Shown here one piece after another: positions 45,201 through 53,252 of a stretch of DNA of 64,000 nt. The stretch is taken from the NCBI RefSeq assembly GCF_038022665.1, contig NZ_CP150629.1, forward strand, positions 1,532,480 through 1,596,479, written 5' to 3'. How positions within the stretch are numbered: position 1 is the stretch's first letter; every line of letters begins with the position of its first letter. The position numbers and the translations under genes were made by a program. Origin of the DNA: Methanolobus sp. WCC4 (lineage in GTDB: Archaea; Halobacteriota; Methanosarcinia; Methanosarcinales; Methanosarcinaceae). The notes beneath the pieces were generated by a model. That model ran no database searches, was not told the origin of the DNA, and saw only the letters and a program-made list of their open reading frames with translations.

Positions 45201-46190
45201 CAGTGATTCGATGATATCTTCATATTCCTGTTCTTTTTCAAGCATCAAGCTCTCTGCATTCCTGCGTTCAAGGATGCTGGCCATCATATTCCCTGCAATT
45301 TTCAGGATATGGAGATCCTTTTCTTCCCAATCATGTACCTCTTCCTTGCGATCAACACTGATAAAACCCTTGAAAAGACCATGGTGCGAAATAGGGATCA
45401 TTGCAATAGCCTTTATTTCCAGTTCCTGCAGTATCTTTTGCGCATCTTCACGTTCTTCCGGCATTCTGTCAACATCCGGGATATTGATGATCTGCATGCC
45501 GTTGAATTCAGTTAATACGAGTTTTTTGTAGTCCCATTTCCCATTCAGTGGTATTGTGGATATAACTCCATCAGCGTGCCATTCATGTGTCTTTACGAGG
45601 AAGTCGGTACCTTCATCTGTATAGAACAATGCTGCACGGTCCACTCCTGTATAGTCTGCAAGTTCCTCAAGCGTCCTGTTTATATCCTCATCGATCTCGC
45701 TAAAGCTGCTGTTGATAAAGCGGTCCGATATCTTTGAGACCAAACTGTCTTTGAGCCTGTTCTTCTCTATTTCTGCATCTACTGCTTTCTTATCAGTAAG
45801 GTCCTCAATGATAACATGACAGCCGTAGATCTCACCATTCTCATCTTTCAGGGGGAACGCCCTGAAACTCAAAAATAGTTCTTTACCCCATTTTGATGTG
45901 TAAGGTGTTTTTATCGATGTAATTTTTCCAGTAGTGAGTGCTTCTTCAAGGGTAGCAGAAATACCTGATCCTGCAAGAGGCGGGAATGTCAGCATGTTGA
46001 TCATCCTGGTGGAACCTGCTGAAGGAGATCCCAGTATCTTCAGGAGAAAATCATTTACAGCAGTGATATTCCCTTCCCTGTCACATGAAAGTATTCCAAG
46101 GGGTAATTCGTCAACGAGTTTCTCAAAACCAGAGTTATCGTTTTCGGGTATGTGCTGCTCAGTTACACCCACACGGCCACCTTCCGTCAT
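42252..46190 (-). CDS. Multi-PAS/GAF sensor histidine kinase
   Basis: This is a soluble histidine kinase of 1312 residues with no membrane helix. The order is PAS (about 20-130), GAF (150-310), six further PAS domains (about 325-1060), HisKA with SHELRTPLNSIIGFS (H near residue 1092), and an ATPase domain with DTGIGISP and GTGLGLALV. Two of the PAS units are recent duplicates (EEKLRILIEHAPVELLMLD and EEKLRMFIENAPASLAMVD). Such kinases sense redox state, ligands or light through bound cofactors, but no ligand can be read here. No response regulator is adjacent. A GTG at codon 7 with GGAAGGTGG before it is an alternative start. Confidence 0.93.
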   Translation of the reverse strand: MTEGGRVGVTEQHIPENDNSGFEKLVDELPLGILSCDREGNITAVNDFLLKILGSPSAGSTRMINMLTFPPLAGSGISATLEEALTTGKITSIKTPYTSKWGKELFLSFRAFPLKDENGEIYGCHVIIEDLTDKKAVDAEIEKNRLKDSLVSKISDRFINSSFSEIDEDINRTLEELADYTGVDRAALFYTDEGTDFLVKTHEWHADGVISTIPLNGKWDYKKLVLTEFNGMQIINIPDVDRMPEEREDAQKILQELEIKAIAMIPISHHGLFKGFISVDRKEEVHDWEEKDLHILKIAGNMMASILERRNAESLMLEKEQEYEDIIESLDTVIWKADFDDTGNAAQTYISKPMDKMLGFPEGTIGTDWECYFTHIHPDDMEKVQDKLKLAFENPKTPIDVEYRVLSDDGRTTWVNSQGSSSPTGNRTYRMVGTTSNITERKNTEEERNNAENKLRDNEEKLRILIEHAPVELLMLDNDLRHVAVSQRWNDYFGFDDIDTIGMKHYDVMSYLPDEIKAAHKRALKGEVIRNDGNSFELPDGTIRWTRWEVRPWKKADDTIGGIIIFSEDITERKEAEIALKESEERFKALHNASFGGITIHDKGKILECNLGLSEITGYSREELIGMDGLLLIAESHRDRVMTNILAGYEKPYEAMGRRKDGSEYPLRLEARNIPYKGKQVRVVEFRDITEQKKAEEDLRESEALLTEVGIIAKIGGWEFDASTGKGTWTQEVAKIHELDPLNSTDVEFGLSFYPPDSKELIEKAVHDAVQKGEPYDLELELITAKGTHKWIRTIGNPIIEDEKVVKVRGSFQDITERKNDENKLRESEEKLRMFIENAPASLAMVDRNMRYIAASRRWKTDYFLGDRDVTGLSHYEVFPEIPEEWKDMHRRALKGEVIPVAETRFERIDGRVQWVRGEVRPWRAADGTVGGMMFFSEDVTERKQAEDKMARSEAKYRSLFERSNDAIMIHDTNGKILEANERACEMFDYNEEELKQKSMMDLTVPEDREEIRSRMKELRKEGHCRRDNRMLCSDGTIVYADLSATFLEAEEQDLIQTVARDITDRVIAEEAMITAKIEAETANRTKSEFLANMSHELRTPLNSIIGFSDAMVDGMAGEIDNKQKHYLQNISDSGHHLLSLINDILDISKIEAGKMELNFDIVDISSAVNEVVTIMRPLAAEKNLTVDIDLPDDLPGIIADRSKIKQILYNLIGNAIKFTDNDGRITIHTETKGSYLQTSIIDTGIGISPIDQRKLFKPFSQIDSSISRRYAGTGLGLALVKDIVELHGGRIWVESKVSKGSNFTFRIPIND

Positions 46191-46425
46191 TAAATATGGA
46201 CTCGTTTTTGAAATTAAGTATATTTTTACTATTATCGATATTAGGTTTGTATGTTCAGTATTTATATTTTGTTACATCTTCAAATTAGAACTGTTCAACA
46301 ACATCAACCTATCTATGGTTAACTTCTTATTCTCAATCTTCTTAATATTTATGGGGTTAATGCAGATATTTGGATAGTTGCGACCTGCTACTTAGTTCAT
46401 ACCACAAAATAATGATGTGATCAAG

Positions 46426-47274
46426 ATGGATGAGAAAAAAGACAAAAAGAAATATCTGGAAGAGCAGTTCAGGGAGATGAAAGATTCTATTTCCAGGAAC
46501 ATCAGGGATCTGGAACTGGAAAAAGAGTTCGACAAACAGGTAAAGGAGATCAACGAATATCTCGACAGCAGCAAAAAGAAGATAAGAGCCATGGGTGAAA
46601 AGTCTCCAGAGGAACAAGTGACCATGCCTTTGATAGGTGATACTGCACCTTCATTTACTGCAGTGACGACAGCGGGAGATATAAACTTCCCGAAGGACTA
46701 CAAAGGTAAATGGGTCATACTTTTCAGCCACCCTGCAGACTTCACACCTGTATGCACTACAGAGTTCATGACCTTCTCCAGCATGCAGGAGGAGTTCGGG
46801 GAACTGAACACAGAGCTTATCGGTCTTTCCATAGACAGTATATATGCACATATCGCATGGCTCAGGACGATCAAAGAGAAGATCGAGTACAAAGGTATGA
46901 AGGATGTGGAGATAACCTTCCCTGTTATCGCTGATCTTAGGATGGATGTTGCAAAGAAGTTCGGAATGGTACAGCCAAATGCATCGGATACACAGGCTGT
47001 CAGGGCAGTGTTCATCATCGACCCAAAGGCAAAGATCAGGGCAATCATCTATTATCCACTGGCCAATGGAAGGAACATGGATGAGATCAGGAGACTATTG
47101 CTGGCTATGCAGAAGTCAGATGCAGAGGATGTAGCCACACCTGCTAACTGGCAGCCGGGTGATGATGTTATAATCCCTCCACCGGGTTCATGTGGAAGCG
47201 CAAAGGAAAGGGTCGAATCAGAAGAGGAAGGGAAATACTGTCTTGACTGGTTCATGTGCTTTAAGAAACAGTAG
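46426..47274 (+). CDS. Peroxiredoxin (Prx6 type) with N-terminal coiled coil
   Basis: This is a thiol peroxidase that reduces hydrogen peroxide and organic peroxides. The core of about 217 residues has the active-site HPADFTPVCTTE with the peroxidatic cysteine near residue 110. Cysteines near the C-terminus (GSCGS, KYCLDWFMCF) may resolve the disulfide. Unusually, 65 charged residues precede the core and form a coiled coil (KKKYLEEQFREMKDSIS...). Normal archaeal relatives begin at the TMPLIGDTAPSF region. The start at 46426 is set by GATGTGATC just upstream. GTG 46417 is an alternative. A strong terminator follows. Confidence 0.92.
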   Translation: MDEKKDKKKYLEEQFREMKDSISRNIRDLELEKEFDKQVKEINEYLDSSKKKIRAMGEKSPEEQVTMPLIGDTAPSFTAVTTAGDINFPKDYKGKWVILFSHPADFTPVCTTEFMTFSSMQEEFGELNTELIGLSIDSIYAHIAWLRTIKEKIEYKGMKDVEITFPVIADLRMDVAKKFGMVQPNASDTQAVRAVFIIDPKAKIRAIIYYPLANGRNMDEIRRLLLAMQKSDAEDVATPANWQPGDDVIIPPPGSCGSAKERVESEEEGKYCLDWFMCFKKQ

Positions 47275-47305
47275 AACAAAAAAATTCCAATTAACAAGAT
47301 AGATG

Positions 47306-47332
47306 AAAAGGACTTGATGTCCTTTTCTTTTT
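47306..47332 (+). terminator. Terminator of the peroxiredoxin gene
   Basis: A stem of 8 bases, AAAAGGAC (47306-47313) with GTCCTTTT (47319-47326), has a 5-base loop and continues into CTTTTT. It lies 32 bases after the peroxiredoxin stop codon. As an A/T-flanked hairpin it may also serve the convergent thiC gene. Confidence 0.75.
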
Positions 47333-47361
47333 GATCGAACAAAATAGGATAAAATAGAGAA

Positions 47362-48645
47362 TTATTCCTTCTTCTCTTCTTCAAGTGCCTTGCTGACGAT
47401 CTTCATGGCACAGAGGTCACCGCACATGGAACATGCTTCACTTCCGGTGTTCCTGCTATCCCTTATCCTCTTTGCCTTCTCACCGTCGATGGCAAGCTCG
47501 AACTGCGTATCCCAGTCAAGGCTCTTTCGTGCATGTGCCATCTTGTTGTCAACAGCTCTTGCACGTTCTTTCTGCCCTTCCTTTGCAAGGTCTGCTGCAT
47601 GTGCAGCTATCCTCGTGACGATGGTTCCTTCGCGGATGTCGTCCTTTGTTGGTAGTGCAAGATGCTCGGCAGGTGTTGTCATACACAGGAAATCTGCACC
47701 GCACATTCCTGCGAAAGTACCTCCGATGGCTCCAGTAATATGATCGTATCCCGGTGCGATGTCTGTGACAAGTGGACCAAGCAGGTATAGTGGTGCCTGA
47801 TGGCAGAGGTTCTTCATTGCTTTCACGCTGAGCTCGATCTCATCGATAGGAACATGCCCAGGGCCTTCAACAAAGCACTGGATGTTGGCTTCGTGTGTCC
47901 TCTTAACGAGTTCGCCAAGGGTTATGAATTCCATGAATGAAGGTCCGTCAGATGCATCATGGATACATCCGGGTCTCATACCATCCCCAAGGCTGATAGC
48001 CATGTCATACTCGTGTGCTATTTCCATCAGATAATCGTATTCTGCGTAGAATGGGTTGTCCTCACCGTTATGGAGCATCCATGCAAGGGTGAATGAACCT
48101 CCACGGCTGACGATGTCCATGAACCTGTTCCCCTGTTTGACCCTCTTCAGGGCATCCTGGTTCACAGCTGCATGTATGGTGACAAAATCGATACCATCCT
48201 TTGCGTGCTTGCGTACTGCATTGAACATGTCATCGGATGTCATATCAACAACAGCTTTCTGTGAGGCTGCTGCCTGGTAGATCGGTACGGAACCGATCGG
48301 GATGTTAACTGCATCCATTATTCTTTTTCTGGTAAGGTCGAGGTCCCCGCCTGTGGACAGGTCCATGAGTGCGTCGGCACCGAAAGCTTCTGCGGTCTTT
48401 GCCTTCTCCACTTCATCATTTATGTCGATGTAATCACGAGAGGTTCCAATATTTGCGTTGATTTTAGTACTGAGGTATTTGCCTATACCTACGACCCTGC
48501 ATTCCCTTACAGGGTTGTTGGGAATACTTATGGTCCCATTGGCAACACATGAACAGATGGTCTTTGCGTCAATGCCCTCATCCCTTGCAACAGCTTCCAT
48601 CTGGGGCGTGATCTTGCCCCTCTTAGCATCTTCCATTAGTGTCAT
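47362..48645 (-). CDS. thiC: Phosphomethylpyrimidine synthase ThiC
   Basis: This radical SAM enzyme of 427 residues converts aminoimidazole ribonucleotide to the hydroxymethylpyrimidine phosphate of thiamine. The C-terminal cluster motif [11 protein letters not shown] (CxxCxxxxC) is present near residue 408, and [18 protein letters not shown] and EGPGHVP are family blocks. GGAGATACA precedes the ATG at 48645. A TATA-like ACATATATATG lies about 55 bases upstream. I looked for a thiamine-pyrophosphate riboswitch in the short leader and see none. Archaeal ThiC is normally near this length. Confidence 0.96.
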   Translation of the reverse strand: MTLMEDAKRGKITPQMEAVARDEGIDAKTICSCVANGTISIPNNPVRECRVVGIGKYLSTKINANIGTSRDYIDINDEVEKAKTAEAFGADALMDLSTGGDLDLTRKRIMDAVNIPIGSVPIYQAAASQKAVVDMTSDDMFNAVRKHAKDGIDFVTIHAAVNQDALKRVKQGNRFMDIVSRGGSFTLAWMLHNGEDNPFYAEYDYLMEIAHEYDMAISLGDGMRPGCIHDASDGPSFMEFITLGELVKRTHEANIQCFVEGPGHVPIDEIELSVKAMKNLCHQAPLYLLGPLVTDIAPGYDHITGAIGGTFAGMCGADFLCMTTPAEHLALPTKDDIREGTIVTRIAAHAADLAKEGQKERARAVDNKMAHARKSLDWDTQFELAIDGEKAKRIRDSRNTGSEACSMCGDLCAMKIVSKALEEEKKE

Positions 48646-48841
48646 TGTATCTCCGGTCTGCAGTGTCCTTTAGGTGCAGATACATTCTTGCCACATATAT
48701 ATGTTTCACAGCACTTATGGAATATTTGGAATTGTTTTTCATTTGTTCCTTTGTGATCATACTGGTCAATGAGTGGTGTTACCAGCACAAAAAGGATAAT
48801 CTTTCTTTCACAATCTGACATGCACAGTGGAGAACATAACT

Positions 48842-49228
48842 ATGGAAGAACAACATCCAATAGAATCACTGATCAACAAAGCTGATGCTGCTATAGGTCA
48901 GGGATATCTCGATACTCTGATAGATATCTATGCAGATGATGCTGTTCTGGTTATTCAGCCTGGGATGAATGCGGTTGGCAAAGAGCAGATCAGAAAAGCA
49001 TTTGAAGCGATTGCTGCTCATTTTGAGCATACACTGGAGGTCGAACAGGCCGGAATGGAAATTCTGGAAACCGGTGACGTTGCTCTGGTCCTATGTAATA
49101 CAATTGTTTCAGCTAAAGAACATCCCTGCCAGGAGCGTAAAGCAACCTATGTTTTCAAAAAGAATGCAAATGATGAGTGGCTCTGTGCGATTGACAACTC
49201 ATACGGACACGACTTGCTGGATGTTTGA
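48842..49228 (+). CDS. SnoaL/NTF2-like protein (DUF4440 type)
   Basis: This small protein of 128 residues has the cone-shaped NTF2-like fold pattern: a helical start (IESLINKADAAIGQGYLDTLIDIYADDAVLVIQPG) followed by beta strands. Proteins of this group bind small ligands or act as isomerases, and the ligand is unknown. The ATG at 48842 is chosen because GGAG lies 8 bases before it. The frame is open from GTG 48827. It stands alone after the thiC promoter region on the opposite strand. Confidence 0.78.
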   Translation: MEEQHPIESLINKADAAIGQGYLDTLIDIYADDAVLVIQPGMNAVGKEQIRKAFEAIAAHFEHTLEVEQAGMEILETGDVALVLCNTIVSAKEHPCQERKATYVFKKNANDEWLCAIDNSYGHDLLDV

Positions 49229-49593
49229 ATATTATGGATAATCAAAAAAGAGTGAATGCAACAAATTATTTTATCCACCTTTTCGGATTATGCCAGCTTC
49301 GCCGGGACCCTCCGGGATGGTTTAAGTTATTCATGACTATTGACCAGTCAAACTTATTGTCCCTTCATTCCTGTGTTTCTGATAACTCTACAAAAGCTCA
49401 CTGACAACTAGGAACAACACGGCCATCCGCCGCATGCGGCACATTCCATCAATGACATTATGAAGATCATTGAAATAGTCCATTATTGAAGATCGATAAG
49501 TTCAAAGCTGCAGATATCGCAGTTACTTTGAGATCAATGCGATTAACATAAATATCTTTCATGTGTTTATTTTTGGGGAGCAAGATTTCCATC
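49229..49593. other. Spacer without a gene; contains a GC-rich palindrome
   Basis: About 365 bases with no supported gene. GCCGCATGCGGC at 49429-49440 is a perfect 12-base palindrome in an otherwise AT-rich area, and TTGAC-N2-GTCAA at 49340-49351 is a shorter one. A GC-rich segment around 49290-49320 is also unlike its surroundings. I cannot tell whether this is a decayed gene or regulatory sequence. Confidence 0.35.
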
Positions 49594-50124
49594 ATGAAAC
49601 TGAAAGCATTACGAAATAACAAAAATAAATATTTGGGTACATTTGAAAACGCGTTCAGGAATCCAAAAAATTCAATCTTCCTGATCATTGGTATTCCATT
49701 TATATTTGCACTGGTCTGGGTGCTTTTGGGGAAACTATCAGATTCAGGAATACTGAATCTATTCACACATTTTTTTAATCCATACCTGATCTTAGTTATA
49801 TTAATGGGATCATTCATTCCATTCGTTCTTTATTCTTATTATACAGGGAACAAGGCCTCTTCTGCGATCATGGGCTTACTATTATTCCCTCTTATGTTCT
49901 TTTACGTTGAAATTATAGGCATAATGGCCAGTTTTGAATTTGAACGTTTGACTATACATTTTTATTGGGGCCATGCACTTAATAGTTTCAGGGGTATTTG
50001 GCCACTTTCGATAGTTCATGCATTAATAGGATTTCTAGTAGCCTCTAGAAAACAGATATATTTGGTTGCTGCTTTTTCACTTTTTATACTACAGCTTGCA
50101 GTACTGATCATGTCAATTGATTAA
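49594..50124 (+). CDS. Membrane protein of unknown function
   Basis: This protein of 176 residues is probably integral to the membrane, with four or five hydrophobic segments (about residues 27-45, 60-80, 89-112, 130-150 and 155-172). I do not recognise the family, and there are no catalytic motifs. The ATG at 49594 follows a GGGGAG that is somewhat distant. The frame is open upstream to 49561. Base composition is more AT-rich than in the flanking genes, which fits a less conserved or recently acquired gene. The GyrI-like gene follows after 43 bases on the same strand. Confidence 0.6.
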   Translation: MKLKALRNNKNKYLGTFENAFRNPKNSIFLIIGIPFIFALVWVLLGKLSDSGILNLFTHFFNPYLILVILMGSFIPFVLYSYYTGNKASSAIMGLLLFPLMFFYVEIIGIMASFEFERLTIHFYWGHALNSFRGIWPLSIVHALIGFLVASRKQIYLVAAFSLFILQLAVLIMSID

Positions 50125-50167
50125 TTAATCAAAAATTATGGAAACTGATTGATCAGGAGATATCATT

Positions 50168-50641
50168 ATGGAATCGAGGATCAAAACGCTTGAACCTACA
50201 AAACTCATCGGAATGCATCTAAAGACGTCTCTTGCACAGAACAGGACTGTTAAACTCTGGCAGAGTTTCATGCCAGGAAGAATGGAGATTCCAAACAGGA
50301 CAGATGCAGCATACATTTCCATGAATGTTTATCCTGAAGGCCAAAATGGAATGTTATCTCCAACAACCATCTTCGATAAGTGGGCTGCTGTAGAGGTTTC
50401 ATCACATGATGTAATTCCGGATGGAATGGAGGCATATACTTTGCAGGGAGGCAAATATGCGGTATTTATTCACAAAGGTCCTGCAAGTGCATTTCCGAAG
50501 ACCATGCAGTATATCTTCGGCGAATGGCTGCCGAATTCAGAATATGAGCTTGATGGCCGGGAGCATTTTGAGATATTATCAGAGGACTATGACAGGAACG
50601 ACCCGGAAGCTGAAGAGGAAGTGTGGGTCCCTATAAGGTAA
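50168..50641 (+). CDS. GyrI-like small-molecule-binding domain protein
   Basis: This is a 157-residue protein of the GyrI/AraC effector-binding fold. The pattern includes a conserved start with the motif LIGMHLKTSL, the central MNVYPEGQ region and the strand-rich AVFIHKGPAS...IFGEWLPNSEYELDGREHFEI. Such stand-alone domains bind toxic or hydrophobic small molecules, and some hydrolyse them. No DNA-binding part is present. AGGAGATATC precedes the ATG at 50168. The membrane protein gene lies upstream and topoisomerase I lies downstream. Confidence 0.85.
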   Translation: MESRIKTLEPTKLIGMHLKTSLAQNRTVKLWQSFMPGRMEIPNRTDAAYISMNVYPEGQNGMLSPTTIFDKWAAVEVSSHDVIPDGMEAYTLQGGKYAVFIHKGPASAFPKTMQYIFGEWLPNSEYELDGREHFEILSEDYDRNDPEAEEEVWVPIR

Positions 50642-50710
50642 TGTCTGGTTGATATCACTTTCACCCCGCAAGCTCAATTCTTATCTACCATCAGGACATA
50701 GGGTTGCAGC

Positions 50711-53047
50711 ATGTCTATAGTCGTATTCACGGAAAAGAACAAGGCAGCTTCCCAGATAGCAGGTATCCTGAGTGATGGACACTACAACCGTGCTTCGGTG
50801 GCAGGTCTTCCCGTATACGACTTTAAGCTCAATGGTCAGGAATGGCGGATAATGGGTCTTGCCGGTCACATCATGGGATATGATTTCCCAGAACAGTTCA
50901 ACAACTGGCGTGAATGCGACCCTGCGGTCCTCCTGGATACTCCTCCTGTGAAGAACGTCACCAAGAAACCTTATGCTGCTGCTATCTCGCTTCTTGCAAG
51001 CGGTGCTAAGGAAGTAGTACTTGCATGTGACTTTGACAGGGAAGGTGAGAATATCGGTTATGAGGCAAAGGAGATTGCTGAAAAAGTTGCTTCATTTCCG
51101 GTGAAGAGAGCTCGTTTCTCATCACTTTCAGTCAGCGAGATCAAAAAGGCATTTTCCAATCTGGTTGAACCTGACTACAATATGGCGATGTCAGCAGAGG
51201 CCCGTCAGATACTTGATCTTAAGATGGGTGCAGCATTTACCCGTTTCATGACACTTTCCGTCAGGGAGAGGGCCCGTACAAAGGGTGTTATCTCGATCGG
51301 TCCGTGCCAGACCCCTACATGTGGCTTTGTCTATGAGAGGGAGAAACTGATCAGGAACTTCAAACCGAAGGACTTCTGGAAGATAGAAGCGATCTTTGAT
51401 TCAAATGGTTCACAGTTCACAGGGACACACAGGGCAGGGAACATCCACGAAAAAGAGAAAGCTGATGAGATATTTGCCAGAATAAAGGACTGTAAGACCG
51501 GTATCGTGGATAAGAAAAGCGTGAAAGAGGCTCTTACAAACCCTCCGTATCCATTGAACACCACCGAGTTCCTGAAGCGTGCTTCCAAATTCCTGGGTGT
51601 AAGTCCCGAAGAGGCACTTGAAACGGCAGAGCAGTTATATCTTTCAGGATTTACCAGCTACCCGAGGACAGAGACAAACAAATATGCTGATGACTTTGAT
51701 TTCAGGTCCAAGGTTGTGGCTTTCTCATCGGGGATCTACCAGAAATATGCTCTTTCGATAATCTCTGCCGGTGAGATAAAATGCAGGAATGGTACTAAAG
51801 ATGGTCATGACCACCCTCCTATCCATCCCATTAAAGCGGCATCAAAGGATGATATTGAGAGAAGTATCAGGATGCCGAATGCGTGGAAGGTCTATGATCT
51901 GATATCAAGGCATTTCCTTGCAAACCTTATGGAGCCTGCAGTATTCGAGAAGACAAGGATGGAGATCCTTGTCAGTGATGAGATATTCGACGTAAAGGGT
52001 TCGATTCTCAAAAATGCAGGCTGGCTTGATGTCTATCCTTTTGAGACAAAGAACGATAAGCTTCTGCCATATGTTGAGGAAAAGGATGAGCTTGGCGTAA
52101 AGGAAATAAAGAACACAAAGTCCGAGACCACTCCCCCAAAACGACTTACTGAGGCTGAACTCCTCACTTTAATGGACAAGCATGGTATCGGTACCAAGGC
52201 TACAGCTCCGAGTCATATCGAGACCAACAAGAAAAGAGGGTACTTTGAAACAAAGGGTAAGACCATTGCTATTCTTGATACTGGTTTCACCCTGATGGAT
52301 ACGCTGGATGCCACGGTTCCCATACTTGTGCAGCCTGAGATAAGGGCACGTATCGAATCTCTCATACAGGATGTCGAGGATGGGAATAAATCACTTGATG
52401 CGGCTCTTTCAGAAGGAACCGATCTGATAAAACAGATGTACTCCCAGCTAACATCCAGCAAGGATGCCATTTCAGCAAGGATGGCAGGGACCATTGTGGA
52501 TGAGCAGGTTGCTACGGACAAGAAGAATTTCGTTGGGACCTGTCCTGAATGTGGAAGGATGCTTCGCATGATCAAGACCGATAATGGCAGGTTCGTGGGT
52601 TGTACGGGTTATCCTGAATGTAAGAACACATATCCTTTGCCAAAGGCAGGTGCACTTACAGTACTGCGTTCCCAGCAGTGTGAAAAGGATGGTGTTGCTG
52701 TCCTTAAGGTGGGTACTAAATACAACTGGGCTGTAGGTATTGGTCCCTGCTTCACATGTGATCTGGAAAAGAAGTGTTTCCCTCCTGAGATAGTCGGCCC
52801 ATGTCCTGCGTGCGATGGCTCGATGTTCCTCATAACTACAAAGGATTCCCGTTTCCTTGGTTGTACCAACAGGTGCGGGCACACACAATCCATCCCTAAA
52901 TCAGGTAGGCTTACTATCCTGAAAAATGCATGTGAACACTGTGGCTGGCAGTTACTTCGCGTCAAGGAGCAGAAACAGGATGCTGTGGAGTTATGTGCCA
53001 ACAGGAAATGTTCCGGAAAAACACAGCCGAAGTCCGGAGTAAAGTAA
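50711..53047 (+). CDS. topA: DNA topoisomerase I (type IA)
   Basis: This enzyme of 778 residues relaxes negatively supercoiled DNA by single-strand passage. The TOPRIM domain has the acidic CDFDREGENIGYE near residue 105, and the catalytic tyrosine is in SYPRTETNKY (about residue 317). The C-terminal 170 residues hold several four-cysteine zinc fingers (CPECGRML...CTGYPEC, GPCPACDGS...CTNRCG, CEHCGWQL...CANRKC). The start is the first ATG. There is no strong ribosome site. A perfect dyad and a candidate small RNA follow the stop. Confidence 0.95.
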   Translation: MSIVVFTEKNKAASQIAGILSDGHYNRASVAGLPVYDFKLNGQEWRIMGLAGHIMGYDFPEQFNNWRECDPAVLLDTPPVKNVTKKPYAAAISLLASGAKEVVLACDFDREGENIGYEAKEIAEKVASFPVKRARFSSLSVSEIKKAFSNLVEPDYNMAMSAEARQILDLKMGAAFTRFMTLSVRERARTKGVISIGPCQTPTCGFVYEREKLIRNFKPKDFWKIEAIFDSNGSQFTGTHRAGNIHEKEKADEIFARIKDCKTGIVDKKSVKEALTNPPYPLNTTEFLKRASKFLGVSPEEALETAEQLYLSGFTSYPRTETNKYADDFDFRSKVVAFSSGIYQKYALSIISAGEIKCRNGTKDGHDHPPIHPIKAASKDDIERSIRMPNAWKVYDLISRHFLANLMEPAVFEKTRMEILVSDEIFDVKGSILKNAGWLDVYPFETKNDKLLPYVEEKDELGVKEIKNTKSETTPPKRLTEAELLTLMDKHGIGTKATAPSHIETNKKRGYFETKGKTIAILDTGFTLMDTLDATVPILVQPEIRARIESLIQDVEDGNKSLDAALSEGTDLIKQMYSQLTSSKDAISARMAGTIVDEQVATDKKNFVGTCPECGRMLRMIKTDNGRFVGCTGYPECKNTYPLPKAGALTVLRSQQCEKDGVAVLKVGTKYNWAVGIGPCFTCDLEKKCFPPEIVGPCPACDGSMFLITTKDSRFLGCTNRCGHTQSIPKSGRLTILKNACEHCGWQLLRVKEQKQDAVELCANRKCSGKTQPKSGVK

Positions 53048-53059
53048 AGTTGATAAATT

Positions 53060-53085
53060 CGTAAATCAGTTTTCCTTGATTTACG
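53060..53085 (+). promoter_or_regulatory. Perfect 9-base inverted repeat upstream of candidate small RNA B
   Basis: CGTAAATCA (53060-53068) and TGATTTACG (53077-53085) are perfectly complementary with an 8-base spacer. The element lies 13 bases after the topA stop codon and just upstream of TATA-like TTATATAT (53104-53111). It could be the topA terminator stem, though no T-tract follows directly. Otherwise it is the binding site of a regulator that controls the small RNA. Confidence 0.5.
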
Positions 53086-53127
53086 TTCAATTTTGACAAA
53101 CACTTATATATGATCATGTCTATTTTA

Positions 53128-53250
53128 GGAGTTAGAGGCGAATAAAAGACCAATTTCCTGATCATAACCTCCAAGAAAAATGGGTCAGACCAGTCTACTA
53201 CCTCCAATCTACACAATAACAATTATAATTCGCCTCTGCCTCCAACTTTT
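53128..53250 (+). ncRNA. Candidate small RNA B with terminal stem and CCTCC loops
   Basis: No gene is encoded here. TTATATAT at 53104-53111 is a plausible TATA box that would start transcription near 53130. The RNA would begin with GGAGTTAGAGGCGAAT (53128-53143) and end with ATTCGCCTCTGCCTCC (53228-53243), which pair over 16 positions with one mismatch. This closes an 84-base loop region. CTTTTAATT follows as a possible terminator. Inside, ACCTCC occurs twice (53167-53172 and 53200-53205), the second within TCTACTACCTCC (53194-53205). TGGGTCA precedes it, as in candidate RNA A. The ACCTCC motif is complementary to ribosome-binding sites. It lies between convergent topA and nitroreductase genes. 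Confidence 0.6.
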
Positions 53251-53252
53251 AA

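Noticed and set aside
48646-48720. Thiamine riboswitch before thiC
   Set aside because: The leader is short and lacks the conserved CUGAGA and related sequence blocks of that riboswitch.
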